Below are positions 17,322 through 26,423 of a stretch of 64,000 bases of DNA, piece after piece; position 1 is the stretch's first letter; every line of letters starts with the position of its first letter. Source of the DNA: Bacillota bacterium. GTDB lineage: Bacteria > Bacillota > Clostridia > Christensenellales > SZUA-584. The notes under the pieces were generated by a model. It was not told the DNA's origin. It worked only from the letters and a program-made list of their open reading frames with translations, and did no database searches. The DNA lies in NCBI GenBank assembly GCA_023408075.1, contig JAEYKW010000025.1:62001-126000 (forward strand), written 5' to 3'. Made by a program: the position numbers and the translations under genes.

Positions 17322-19043
17322 TTAATTTCCTCCCGGGCCGCCGCCCCAGCCGCCGCTCGGCATCTGACGGCCGCCGCCGCTCGGCATCTGGCCGGTCATT
17401 TCGCCCATGCCGCCCATCATGAACCCGCGCTGCTCTGAACTGTCGTCCGCATCGTCGGACTGCAGCACCATATCGCCTTGGCTCAGTCCGCTCGTGATTT
17501 CAATATAATAAGCATTTTCGATGCCCGTCTGCACCGCACGGACTTCGGCATAGAGCAGTTCGGACCAATCCGAGAGCACGCTGATTCCCAATGTCTGCGC
17601 ATCTTCGCCCATATAAGCGACAAGGCCCGAATAATCTCCGCTGTTGATCAGCGCCTGAATCGCGGCTTTTTCGGAAGCGGACCTGTCCGCCTTGACCATG
17701 ACATAACTCTTATTGCCCGATGTCCGCAAATCATTAACGGGCAGCAGCACCGCACCCGTAGCCTCCTGCGCCTTGATTTCACAGTTCAGCGTCATATTGA
17801 TCTTGAATCTGTCGTCATCTGTAACCGATACGTCAACGTTGTAGGTGGTGATACCGCCGGATGCGGTTCCCATATCCGATATACCGGCCACAGTCCCCTC
17901 AAAAACTTCGTTTGGCAGGCTGTCGAGTGACACATCCACGTTCTGCCCGACTGCTATGGAGCCGATATCAAGCTCATCCACGGAAACCGCAGCGAGCCAG
18001 CTGTCCGTCGATTGAATCGAAATCAGCGCCGCGCCTTCTTCGCAGGTGGCTCCGTCCTGAGCCGATACCGCGCTGACCACACCGGCCGAGGGCGATACAA
18101 TCTGGCCCGCCTCTATGTGCGCCGTCATGGTTTTATACTGCGCCTGTAAATCCGCAAGCGTCTCATACATCTCCTTGACATCGAGGGAGTACTGGGACGC
18201 TCTGTAGATGGTCTCACCCGCTTCGATCTCATCGTTCTCCGAGAAGTTCACATCGTCGATAATGCCGTAGCTGCTGGTCACCGGCACATACGCCGCGAGC
18301 TCAATCTTGCCTGTAAAAAGCTCATTGCCGCTGGTATCGTAAACAACGGCATCCGCACCGACGCTGCGGGAAACCGTATCGATACTGACATAGAGCGCAC
18401 CGTTTTCATTCGTGACCACGCCGTCGTAGGTGCGGCTTTCGCATTTGACCTTCACCGCATCGCCCTCGGCCAGGGTGCTGTCTGCCGCGCTGATGATCTC
18501 CCTTTGCTGCGTCGCGACCAGCGCCACATACCCGTATTCGTCCATGGCCGTTTGAATTTCGTCGTCTGCATCAAGCACAACATTTTTGATCCAGCCGTCC
18601 GCAGGCGATTTGATGGACAGCGACGTGCTCGTGTTGTTCGTCGTGTCGATGCTGACCTGCTGTGCCATGATCTGCGCTTCAAGATCGGCGGCGTTCTTTT
18701 GCATTTCTTCGGTGTCGAGTGTCGCGATCGGTTGGTCTGCGCTGATGGTATCGCCCTCTTTCACAAGCATCCGGTCAATAACGAGCTGGCCGTCTGCCGT
18801 GATGCTGAGCGTCTCGGCGCTCGCGAGATTGCCGCTGCCCGAAACGGTCAGCGAGATGTCCCCCGTCCCTATCGTATCAAAGCTGGGGTCGCCATTGTTC
18901 GCGCTTGCCTTGGCGGATGTGCCCGATACGCCGAAATAGATGCCCAGCCCTGCGCCGACAATCACCACGGCTGCCAGCACGATAATCACTGTCCGTTTTG
19001 TTTTCTTATTGATGTTCTGTAAACTCAATTTTGCTTTTTTCAT
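17322..19043 (-). CDS. Periplasmic-adaptor-like (HlyD/MacA) membrane fusion protein
   Basis: 573 residues: an N-terminal anchor helix (about 17-38), biotinyl-lipoyl-like halves around a central helical region, beta-barrel domains, and an unusual Gly/Met/Ser-rich tail with two QMPSGG motifs and a GGWGGGPGG end. Longer than MacA (about 370) because the lipoyl module and barrel appear expanded, as in some Gram-positive YknX-like adaptors. ATG 19043 follows AAAGGTGA; the longer open frame upstream lacks a site. First gene of the exporter operon; 300 bases of non-coding DNA (19044-19357) separate it from the divergent LacI gene. Confidence 0.88.
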   Translation of the reverse strand: MKKAKLSLQNINKKTKRTVIIVLAAVVIVGAGLGIYFGVSGTSAKASANNGDPSFDTIGTGDISLTVSGSGNLASAETLSITADGQLVIDRMLVKEGDTISADQPIATLDTEEMQKNAADLEAQIMAQQVSIDTTNNTSTSLSIKSPADGWIKNVVLDADDEIQTAMDEYGYVALVATQQREIISAADSTLAEGDAVKVKCESRTYDGVVTNENGALYVSIDTVSRSVGADAVVYDTSGNELFTGKIELAAYVPVTSSYGIIDDVNFSENDEIEAGETIYRASQYSLDVKEMYETLADLQAQYKTMTAHIEAGQIVSPSAGVVSAVSAQDGATCEEGAALISIQSTDSWLAAVSVDELDIGSIAVGQNVDVSLDSLPNEVFEGTVAGISDMGTASGGITTYNVDVSVTDDDRFKINMTLNCEIKAQEATGAVLLPVNDLRTSGNKSYVMVKADRSASEKAAIQALINSGDYSGLVAYMGEDAQTLGISVLSDWSELLYAEVRAVQTGIENAYYIEITSGLSQGDMVLQSDDADDSSEQRGFMMGGMGEMTGQMPSGGGRQMPSGGWGGGPGGN

Positions 19044-19357
19044 ATTTTTCACCTTTCGTCTTGGCGCTTTAAAATCGTGTTCAGTATAAGAGCACCGTCT
19101 CACAGCATCCTGTTGGAAAAATGAATAATTCGTAAACAAAGAATCCGGCATTACTATCTTCTTTCAAAGCCTGCAACCTTGGAATATAGAGATAAAAGCA
19201 CACTAAACATGGTTTTCTTATCTTTTTAGTGTGATATTTTAACCATTTCATAAAAGAACGTGTTAATTTTTCGTGAAGCATATTGCTTTCGTATACTTTT
19301 TTTGATAGATTAATTTGATTAGGTATGATTTAACAGATTGTGAGTTCTATTAGAGTT

Positions 19358-20398
19358 ATGGTCACGATTAAAGACATTTCCAAGAAATGCGGCGTATCGG
19401 CCGCAACCGTCAGCAAAGCGCTGAACGGGTATACCGATGTCGGGGAAGATACGGCCGAATATGTGCGAAAAATGGCCAAGCAGATGGGGTATTTGCCCAA
19501 CGCAACAGCCCGCGCCCTCAAAACAAACCGGTCGAACAACATCGGCGTGCTGTTTGTAGATCAGACGCACTGCGGCCTCACGCACGAGTACTTTTCATCG
19601 GTTCTCAATAGCTTAAAGGAAGAGGCGGAAGCCCGCGGCTTTGACATCACATTCATCAGCAAGAACCTCGGCCAGTTTCAAATGAGCTACTACGAGCACT
19701 GCAAGTACCGCAACTGCGACGGCGCGGTGATCGCGAGCGTCAATTTTAATGACCCCGACGTGATCGAGCTGGTCAACAGCGAAATACCGACCGTCACAAT
19801 TGATCACGTCTTTAACAACAGAACGGCGATACTGTCCGACAATGTCGAATGCATCTGCAATATGGTCCGGTTTCTCTTCAAGAACGGCCACCGGCGCATT
19901 GCGTATATACACGGTGAAGACACATCGGTCACCCAGAAGCGTCTCGCGAGCTTTCACAAGGCCTGCATGGACCTTGGTATACATCTGCCCGAAGAATATG
20001 TGAAGCCCGCGATTTACCATGATCCCAAGGCGAGCGGGCTGGCCACGCGCGAACTGCTCGCGCTGCCGGTAAGACCCACGTGCATCATGTATCCCGACGA
20101 TTTTTCTTTCATCGGCGGTATGAACGAGATCGAGCGCCACGGGCTCACGATACCCGACGATATCAGCGTGGTGGGACACGACGGCATATACCTCTCTGAG
20201 GTGCTGCGCCCGCGGCTGACGACGCTCAAGCAGGATACCGAGAAGCTCGGAAAAGAGGCTGCCGCGCGGCTGATTGAAGCGATTGAATCACCCAAGACAT
20301 TTATCCCGCAGCAGGTGGTGGTGCCCGCACAGCTCGTTGAAGGCAGAACGGTGAAGAGCATGATGCCCACCATCGGCGTCGTTGATCTGAAAAGATAG
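19358..20398 (+). CDS. LacI/GalR family transcriptional regulator
   Basis: 346 residues: an N-terminal helix-turn-helix and hinge (TIKDISKKCGVSAATVSKAL, then GYLPNATARALKTNRS) and a periplasmic-binding-like effector domain with the ISVVGHDG core. The ligand is probably a sugar, but there is no neighbouring sugar operon. The start is uncertain: ATG 19358 fits the family, while GTG 19340 is in frame; neither has a strong ribosome binding site, so the message may be poorly translated or leaderless. Confidence 0.88.
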   Translation: MVTIKDISKKCGVSAATVSKALNGYTDVGEDTAEYVRKMAKQMGYLPNATARALKTNRSNNIGVLFVDQTHCGLTHEYFSSVLNSLKEEAEARGFDITFISKNLGQFQMSYYEHCKYRNCDGAVIASVNFNDPDVIELVNSEIPTVTIDHVFNNRTAILSDNVECICNMVRFLFKNGHRRIAYIHGEDTSVTQKRLASFHKACMDLGIHLPEEYVKPAIYHDPKASGLATRELLALPVRPTCIMYPDDFSFIGGMNEIERHGLTIPDDISVVGHDGIYLSEVLRPRLTTLKQDTEKLGKEAAARLIEAIESPKTFIPQQVVVPAQLVEGRTVKSMMPTIGVVDLKR

Positions 20399-20442
20399 CT
20401 GCATATTTGAACTCGCTGCTTCAATATGATATGAAGCCATGT

Positions 20443-21231
20443 TTATAATCCAAGTATCGTCGCAATATTTTCGCTAAGTACCGCGTTGGCAATTCCAGCT
20501 GATTTGGCCGCTTTTTTCAGCGCTCCAATTGACAGCCCGATATCTCCAAAAGGCCGGTCTACTCCAAAGATGCACTTGCGTGGCAATGCGTTGATGATAA
20601 TGCCCAATATATAAAACGAGTAAGACGCAGAGGTGTCCAGATATAAATTCGGAACCTCTTGTGCAAGTTCCATTGACTCAAGCCAGTAGCAGCCGCCAAG
20701 ATGTCCTAGTATAACAGGAGTCTGAGGATACTGTCTGGCATAACCCGCTATGCTTTTGATATCGCTCAAAGTCACTGGAAAAAAGCCATGAATCCAAACA
20801 GGCATTTTTTCAAAATCAGCAGCTGCTTTGAACACATTCTCCATAAGGTGAGCGTCTCCGCCGCCAAAAGTAAATTCGCCTATTCCCGCCAATTCGTTTT
20901 TTATAATATTATCCTCAATAAACTGCTTTGTCGTCTCTAAGTCTACGTTTATGGGTACGTTGCCGAACCCAATATACCGGTCGGGAAACAGCTTGATTGC
21001 GTTCATAAGCTCATCAACGGCTTTTTTGCGGATTTCAATCACAGACCCCCATTTGCCGGAGAGGATCTCTTTCAAATAGACCATAGATGCTTTTGCTTCC
21101 TCTGCATTTCTTGCGAACTCAGGGTGAAATGATGTGGAAAACAGCACCGTTATATCGACGCCGGTTTCGTCCATCTCTCTGATATGGTCTTCAACAGGTA
21201 ATGTCACATGAGAATGCCCGTCAATAATCAT
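20443..21231 (-). CDS. Amidohydrolase family protein (ACMSD-like, amidohydrolase 2)
   Basis: 262 residues forming a metal-dependent TIM barrel: metal motif DGHSH at residues 4-8, then WIHGF (beta-strand 5 His), GHLGG (strand 6 His) and the catalytic Asp in GVDRPFGD. The family includes decarboxylases and hydrolases of aromatic or cyclic acids; the substrate is unknown. It is divergent from an HxlR regulator with which it shares a short operator region, suggesting induction by its substrate or a related electrophile. Confidence 0.8.
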   Translation of the reverse strand: MIIDGHSHVTLPVEDHIREMDETGVDITVLFSTSFHPEFARNAEEAKASMVYLKEILSGKWGSVIEIRKKAVDELMNAIKLFPDRYIGFGNVPINVDLETTKQFIEDNIIKNELAGIGEFTFGGGDAHLMENVFKAAADFEKMPVWIHGFFPVTLSDIKSIAGYARQYPQTPVILGHLGGCYWLESMELAQEVPNLYLDTSASYSFYILGIIINALPRKCIFGVDRPFGDIGLSIGALKKAAKSAGIANAVLSENIATILGL

Positions 21232-21274
21232 TCTTCTATCCTTTCAAAACAATTTGAGTATTTATTTTTTATTT

Positions 21275-21332
21275 ATTATAATAGGATACGTAAATTATGG
21301 AAGTATGCACTTTTCAGTAATATACTTACGTA
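21275..21332. promoter_or_regulatory. Divergent operator/promoter between amidohydrolase and HxlR genes
   Basis: Contains nested inverted repeats: TACGTAA (21287-21293) with TTACGTA (21326-21332), and AAGTAT (21301-21306) with ATACTT (21322-21327). A minus-strand TATAAT (21275-21280) adjoins it. This is a plausible HxlR dimer site controlling both genes. Confidence 0.55.
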
Positions 21333-21348
21333 AAGGAGAGTTTGCGTT

Positions 21349-21675
21349 TTGCCTCAAGATATATGCTTTGTTTCAAATCAGGAGCCTTTTGATTACACCT
21401 TATCAATCATCAGCGGCAAGTGGAAACTGAAAATCATTTTTATCCTTGCTTGTCTGGGAACTGTTCGCTATGGAATTCTTAAAAGAAATATTGATTCAAT
21501 TTCACATAAGATGCTGAGCTCTCAGTTGAATGAATTAGAAAAAGAGCACATTATTATAAGAACATCGTACCCGGAGATTCCTCCAAAAGTGGAATATTCG
21601 CTGTCACCAAAAGGCGAAAGCATTATTCCGCTTATAAAATCAATGTGTCATTGGGGTAAGGAAAATAAAAACTAA
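21349..21675 (+). CDS. HxlR family transcriptional regulator
   Basis: 108 residues with the HxlR winged-helix core: ISGKWKLKIIFIL, ISHKMLSSQLNELE and the PPKVEYSLSPKG wing. The start is TTG 21349, eight bases after AAAGGAGAG. HxlR proteins sense aldehydes, quinones or redox state through cysteines; here Cys lies at residues 6, 35 and about 102. Divergent from the amidohydrolase gene it probably controls. Confidence 0.88.
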   Translation: MPQDICFVSNQEPFDYTLSIISGKWKLKIIFILACLGTVRYGILKRNIDSISHKMLSSQLNELEKEHIIIRTSYPEIPPKVEYSLSPKGESIIPLIKSMCHWGKENKN

Positions 21676-21844
21676 AGCGGGATAAGACCGACAAAAGTCT
21701 GCCGATAAAAAACACCCGAACAGAGCCATAGATTGAGTCAGACCGGAAAAGCCTTTTTCTCAAAAGAGAGAGCGCGCAGCACCGGATGAAAGAGATCCCT
21801 CTATGGCATAAGGCTTTTTGATGGTATTGCCGTTGATACTCTTG

Positions 21845-21882
21845 CAAAATAAACAGGGGCAAACGGATTAACCGCTTGTCCC
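21845..21882 (-). terminator. Hairpin terminator, distal copy flanking palindromic element
   Basis: Imperfect stem 21857-21882 (GGG-CAA-CGG pairing CCG-TTG-CCC) followed on the minus strand by TTTATTTT. A sister hairpin with the same CAAACGG core lies at 22015-22036, on the other side of the repeat. Confidence 0.55.
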
Positions 21883-21904
21883 AGAGTATCAAAAAAGTTA
21901 TTTA

Positions 21905-21990
21905 TGTCATTCCGACGGAGCGTAAGCGACTGAGGAATCCCCTTCTGCAAAGCGCTTTACATGGGATTCCTCGACAAGCTCGGAATGACA
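21905..21990. repeat. Dispersed palindromic intergenic element, copy 1
   Basis: 86 bp starting TGTCATTCCGA and ending TCGGAATGACA, an 11-base terminal inverted repeat, with the internal block GGAGCGTAAGCGAC and a central ATGGGATTCC. Related copies are at 39270, 39469, 49721 and 53830. Confidence 0.75.
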
Positions 21991-22054
21991 AAATGGAGTC
22001 TATCGACAGCCTGAAGCAAACGGTTTAACCGCTTGCCCCTGTATCCCTTTACCG

Positions 22055-25000
22055 TTATTTGCGTTTGGCGAGCCCTCTTTGCGCAAACAGCTTCTCGAGC
22101 GTATCGAGCGCGTAATCAAGCTGCTGCGGCTTATGCTCGCTGATCAGGCAGAACCGCAGGCGTGCCTGATGCTTCGGCACGGCGGGATAAACCGCCGGCG
22201 GCACAAACACGCCGTTTTCCAGCATCAGCGTTGAAAGCTCATAGGCGTCGTTGTCCTTCCCCACCATAATCGGCACAATCGCCGTCTCTTTGGCAAGGCA
22301 TGTGTCAAAACCGCGCTGCTGCGCGCCCTCCACGAAATACTTGATATTCTGATGCAGCGCCGCGACACGCGGGTTGCCTTCCATCATAATGTGAACGGCT
22401 TCGAGCGAGGCCGCCGCGAGCGGCGGGCTGATGCCGACCGAAAACATAAAGCCGGGCACCGAATAGCGCAGGAAATCGACGAGGCTCTGCTCGCCCGCGA
22501 GATAGCCGCCGCAGGTGCCGAGGCCCTTACTAAGCGTGCCCATCTTGATATCCACATCGCCGGGCAGCAGGTCAAAGTATTCGTCCACACCGCCGCCGTT
22601 TGCCCCGATCACACAGCTTGAATGCGCTTCGTCCACCATCAGGAACGCGTCGTATTTTTTCTTTAATGCCACGAAATCGGGAATCGGGGCAATGTCGCCG
22701 TCCATTGAATACACGCCTTCCACCACGATCAATATCTTCTCATATTTGTCGCGTGCGGCTTTGAGCATATGCTCAAGCATATCAAAATCGTTGTGCGGAA
22801 ATGCTTTCGTATCGCTCCTTGACAGCTGGCAGCCCTGCGTGATCGAATTGTGCGACAGCGCGTCGTAGAGAATCAGGTCTCTTTCGTTGCAGAAGTTGCC
22901 CACAAACGTCACGTTGGTGGAATGCCCGCCCACGAGCACAAGCGCGTCGTCCGTGTGTTTCCATTTGGCAATCGCGCGTTCAAGGTCGCGGTACAGCGTC
23001 TTCTCGCCCGCAATCAGGCGTGAACCGGATGCCGACGTGCCGTATTTGTCTATCGCCTTTTTGGCGGCCTCCCCCGTGCGCGGATGCCCCGACATACCCA
23101 CATAGTTATATGATGCGAGATTGATAATTTCACGCCCCGCTACGATCGACGTATCGCTGAGCACCGAATCGTGCGCGACAAAATACGGGTCTTTGATACC
23201 GGCGTCCTGCATGCCCAGCCGACGTTTTGCATATTCCTCGTATTCACGCGACTGGTCAAACCGCGTGATTTTTCTGATGTCCTTGGGCTTGCTTTCCTCG
23301 CGCCGCTCCTCAATATTATGGATTTTCCTGTAGAGCAGCCTTGAAAGGTCCTCCACGTTCGCACAGGAGAAATACTCGGTATCGGGAATAATCACGCCGT
23401 ACATCTCCTCGGCTTTGGAAAATACGCCAAGGCTCGAGAGGCTGTCGCCGCCGAGGTCCTCCACGAAATGATCGGTGTCTTTGACAGCCTTCGGATCAAG
23501 GCCCAGCACCTCCGCGAAAATGCCTCTGATCTTTTCCATGATGCTGGCAAGCTCTGTATCGTCGTAGCTGGCTCTCGCAGCGGATTCCTCGATTTTTATC
23601 GAATGCTTCACGACGCCGCTGCGGATATCGATCTCTTCAAAGCTGCCCTGCCCGCGCTCCAGCGCTTCCTTCACCTTCTGGCGGCGCACCTTGATGCCGT
23701 TGGCAAGCGGCAGCGGCTCCAGCGACAGATAAGCCTTGTGTATTTTCTTATATATCGGCAGCAGCCCATTAATGCGCGTGATTTCCGCAATGAGTTCATC
23801 AACCTTGTCCGTATCCGCGGCATTGTCTCCCATATAAACAATCAGCGACGTGTCGTCGTAAACGCCTTTGGCCGCCACGCCGGTCACGCAGATATGCTCC
23901 ACGTGCGGCAGCTCCGAAAAGCTGTCTTCAAGCTCGTCCGGATAGATGTTCTCGCCCGATTCGTTGATGATCACATCCTTAAGACGTCCTTCGATATAAT
24001 AGCGTCCGTTCACCTCGCGGACGATGTCGCCCGAGGAGAACCAGCCCTCTTCGCGCGCAATGTAAACGCCGTCCACCATGCGCCCCGAATGTATCGCTTC
24101 GCCCTTGATCTGCAGCTCGCCGGTTTCGGCGCTGCCCTGCTTCACAATGCGGTATTCCATAGGATAAAACGGTTTGCCGACACTCGCATCAAGCTTGGTA
24201 TCGATCTTGGCGGACAGCTCCACCGAGTCGATGCCCGTTTCGGTCATGCCGAAGCCGGAGACAAGCGGATAGCCGATCGAGTTGATGATTTTGAGCGTCT
24301 CGGGCTGTATATGCCCGCCGCCGCTGATGCAGAATTCGATGCTGTCGCCCACGAGTTTTTGCTGGATGTCCTTGAAGAACAGGCTGGAGACGAACTTGCG
24401 GCCCGCTTTCCCGAGGCGGCGCTGCAGCTTAATGCTGAGGTCGCTTGCGTTCATGAGCTTGTCGTATGTCTCTTCGCCCTGCAGCCTCGCCTTGCGGACG
24501 ATGCCTTTGGCCACGTTGTTCCAGAGCAGCGGAACGGCATAAATGTGTGTGACTTTATGCTCTTTGCAGGCCGACATGATCACGTCTGCGGTTCTGCTCC
24601 GTATAAACACAATCGTTTTTCCGAAAAACGTGTACCACATATAAACGGCGATCAGGCCGAAAATATGATGGAACGGAAGGAATGCAAGCTGTTTGATCGG
24701 CCCGTTATGGATAATCTCTTTGTTGTTCCTGTAAACATAGTCGGCAAGCAGCACCTGCTCACAGATGGCCTTTTCGTTGTACACATAAACCTTGGGCGTG
24801 GCTGTGGTGCCCGAGGTGCAAAGCGCGATGCTGTCGCCGTACACCGGAATATACATCTCGCTTTTCGCGTTAAGGCTTAAGAATTCGTCAGGATTGATGA
24901 CAGTAATGCCGCCCACATCGACGGGCGTATCCGTCACGATGGTGCGCGACCCCGCCTGCCGGAGCACATGCATCAGCTGGGCATCGTCCCCGCCTGCGTC

Positions 25001-25300
25001 GAGCAGCAGCGGACGGTAGCCGGCGAGTATCACAGACCAGAAGGCCGCGGGCCAAAGAGGGGTGTTGGCGTACCGGAGCGCCACAAAAGTATTCTTGTCT
25101 AGCCCTTCAAGCCGTTTATTGAGTGTTTTTGCGCCGGCAGTGATGATGCGTTCATAATCCGAAAAAGTAAGCTTTTTAATGCCGCTGCCGTCATTGTATT
25201 CCGCCGCGACTGCGTCACCGTTCGCACAAATCAGCGAGAACAGGTTTTTAATTGACGGCTCCTCGCGTAAGGCGGCTAATTTTTCAATGATCGTGTCCAT
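22055..25300 (-). CDS. Tri-domain acyl-adenylating enzyme / acyl carrier / alpha-oxoamine synthase
   Basis: 1081 residues in three modules. 1-550: AMP-dependent acyl-acid ligase with TSGTTATPK (162-170), GFGMTETG (349-356), GRLKDVI (438-444) and the C-terminal catalytic Lys in ANGIKVRR (K537). About 585-660: acyl carrier domain with phosphopantetheine serine S620 in GGDSL. About 690-1075: PLP-dependent alpha-oxoamine synthase of the BioF/Kbl/SPT type, with DEAHS (890-894) and Schiff-base lysine K925 in GTLSKGLG. Predicted action: activate a carboxylic (probably fatty) acid, load it on the carrier, and condense the acyl thioester with an amino acid, releasing CO2, to give an alpha-amino ketone. 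No reductase or tailoring domain is fused and no biosynthetic neighbours exist. Product and amino acid are unknown. Confidence 0.9.
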   Translation of the reverse strand: MDTIIEKLAALREEPSIKNLFSLICANGDAVAAEYNDGSGIKKLTFSDYERIITAGAKTLNKRLEGLDKNTFVALRYANTPLWPAAFWSVILAGYRPLLLDAGGDDAQLMHVLRQAGSRTIVTDTPVDVGGITVINPDEFLSLNAKSEMYIPVYGDSIALCTSGTTATPKVYVYNEKAICEQVLLADYVYRNNKEIIHNGPIKQLAFLPFHHIFGLIAVYMWYTFFGKTIVFIRSRTADVIMSACKEHKVTHIYAVPLLWNNVAKGIVRKARLQGEETYDKLMNASDLSIKLQRRLGKAGRKFVSSLFFKDIQQKLVGDSIEFCISGGGHIQPETLKIINSIGYPLVSGFGMTETGIDSVELSAKIDTKLDASVGKPFYPMEYRIVKQGSAETGELQIKGEAIHSGRMVDGVYIAREEGWFSSGDIVREVNGRYYIEGRLKDVIINESGENIYPDELEDSFSELPHVEHICVTGVAAKGVYDDTSLIVYMGDNAADTDKVDELIAEITRINGLLPIYKKIHKAYLSLEPLPLANGIKVRRQKVKEALERGQGSFEEIDIRSGVVKHSIKIEESAARASYDDTELASIMEKIRGIFAEVLGLDPKAVKDTDHFVEDLGGDSLSSLGVFSKAEEMYGVIIPDTEYFSCANVEDLSRLLYRKIHNIEERREESKPKDIRKITRFDQSREYEEYAKRRLGMQDAGIKDPYFVAHDSVLSDTSIVAGREIINLASYNYVGMSGHPRTGEAAKKAIDKYGTSASGSRLIAGEKTLYRDLERAIAKWKHTDDALVLVGGHSTNVTFVGNFCNERDLILYDALSHNSITQGCQLSRSDTKAFPHNDFDMLEHMLKAARDKYEKILIVVEGVYSMDGDIAPIPDFVALKKKYDAFLMVDEAHSSCVIGANGGGVDEYFDLLPGDVDIKMGTLSKGLGTCGGYLAGEQSLVDFLRYSVPGFMFSVGISPPLAAASLEAVHIMMEGNPRVAALHQNIKYFVEGAQQRGFDTCLAKETAIVPIMVGKDNDAYELSTLMLENGVFVPPAVYPAVPKHQARLRFCLISEHKPQQLDYALDTLEKLFAQRGLAKRK

Positions 25301-25671
25301 TCAAACAAAGCCTCCGTAAGATATAAATAAATAAATGATGCCATAGCAGTTTGATGACTGGCCTTTGCGCGGTGAGCGAAATTATATTGCGACAAAATCG
25401 CTTTGAATATGAGTTTTACTCCGCTCCATCACCGCTTGCCATTGCCGCTGTAAAACCTTCATGCACTCACGCATCGTAAAAGAACAGAAACCATCGGTCA
25501 TTCTTTTCACTGCTGCAATGAACGAACGTTGCGAAGGAACCGCGCAGCAGAATGGATGACGACATGAGATTTTTCATACAGCAATGACAGGATAGGACGA
25601 TGTCAGCAACCTGCATTACTTGATATATGAAATAATATTAACACATACAGATGGTTTGGTCATCAAAGTTT
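25301..25671. other. Intergenic region, nothing recognised
   Basis: 370 bases between two minus-strand genes. It presumably holds the promoter of the megaprotein gene, but I see no convincing box, repeat or RNA. Confidence 0.4.
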
Positions 25672-26400
25672 TTATGAAGACGCTTCAATCCTCGCTTTGC
25701 GCTCGGCCACATAGCTTTCAAACCGTTCTATCGTCAGGTTGACAATCAGCTCCTGAGGGAAGCCATGCTCTTTGATGATACCGACAGCGATATCATGTTT
25801 GCCGATATGGGGCGCAAAATGCGCATCGCTCGACACGGCGACCCTCACCCCGTGCTTTTTGCAAAGCGGCAGGTAAATCGCGGCATTCGCAATGCCGCCC
25901 TTTCTGTATGAGAAGGAATGGTTGTTGACCTCGAGCAATCTGTTTTGTCTCGCTGCTTCTTTAACCACGGCCTCGTAATCGAGCTCGTAAGCGGCGTTAT
26001 CCGGGTGGGCGATGATGTCCACGTACGGATTGGAATAAGCGCCGATCACAGCCTGCGTGTTCTGCTCTTTTGTACCCGGTTTTAAGACCACCTCATGCAG
26101 CCCGGCAATCACGTAATCGGTGAACTTCAAATACTTTTTCCGCACATCAATGGTGCCCGAAAAGTCGATAATATTCGATTCAACGCCCGGATAGATGCGA
26201 ACCCCTTCAATATGGCTCGGTAAAAAAGGATACGTGCCCAAATTAAACTCAGGGCAGGCCCCCGGCAGCTTCGGCCCGTGATCCGTCATCACAAATCCCT
26301 TGAGGCCTTTTTGGGCTGCCGCTGCCGCGTTCTCAAGCAGCGTGGAATGCGCGTGTCCCGATAAAACTGTGTGCGTATGCGTGTCCACTTCGATATTCAT
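25672..26400 (-). CDS. PHP domain phosphoesterase (YcdX-like)
   Basis: 242 residues of the polymerase-and-histidinol-phosphatase fold: metal motifs DTHTHT (6-11) and MTDHGPK, then a GVESN Glu, HPD and the C-terminal SSDAH. Closest in pattern to the trinuclear-zinc YcdX-type phosphatases. It starts 23 bases after the metH stop, so it is probably cotranscribed with metH; a link to methionine or folate metabolism is not established. Confidence 0.87.
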   Translation of the reverse strand: MNIEVDTHTHTVLSGHAHSTLLENAAAAAQKGLKGFVMTDHGPKLPGACPEFNLGTYPFLPSHIEGVRIYPGVESNIIDFSGTIDVRKKYLKFTDYVIAGLHEVVLKPGTKEQNTQAVIGAYSNPYVDIIAHPDNAAYELDYEAVVKEAARQNRLLEVNNHSFSYRKGGIANAAIYLPLCKKHGVRVAVSSDAHFAPHIGKHDIAVGIIKEHGFPQELIVNLTIERFESYVAERKARIEASS

Positions 26401-26423
26401 TTTTTGTCTCCAGTTAAACTATT

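Noticed and set aside
23468..24880. 470-codon open frame on the plus strand
   Set aside because: Antisense to the 1081-aa tri-domain gene, Arg/His-rich shadow composition, no ribosome binding site or family.
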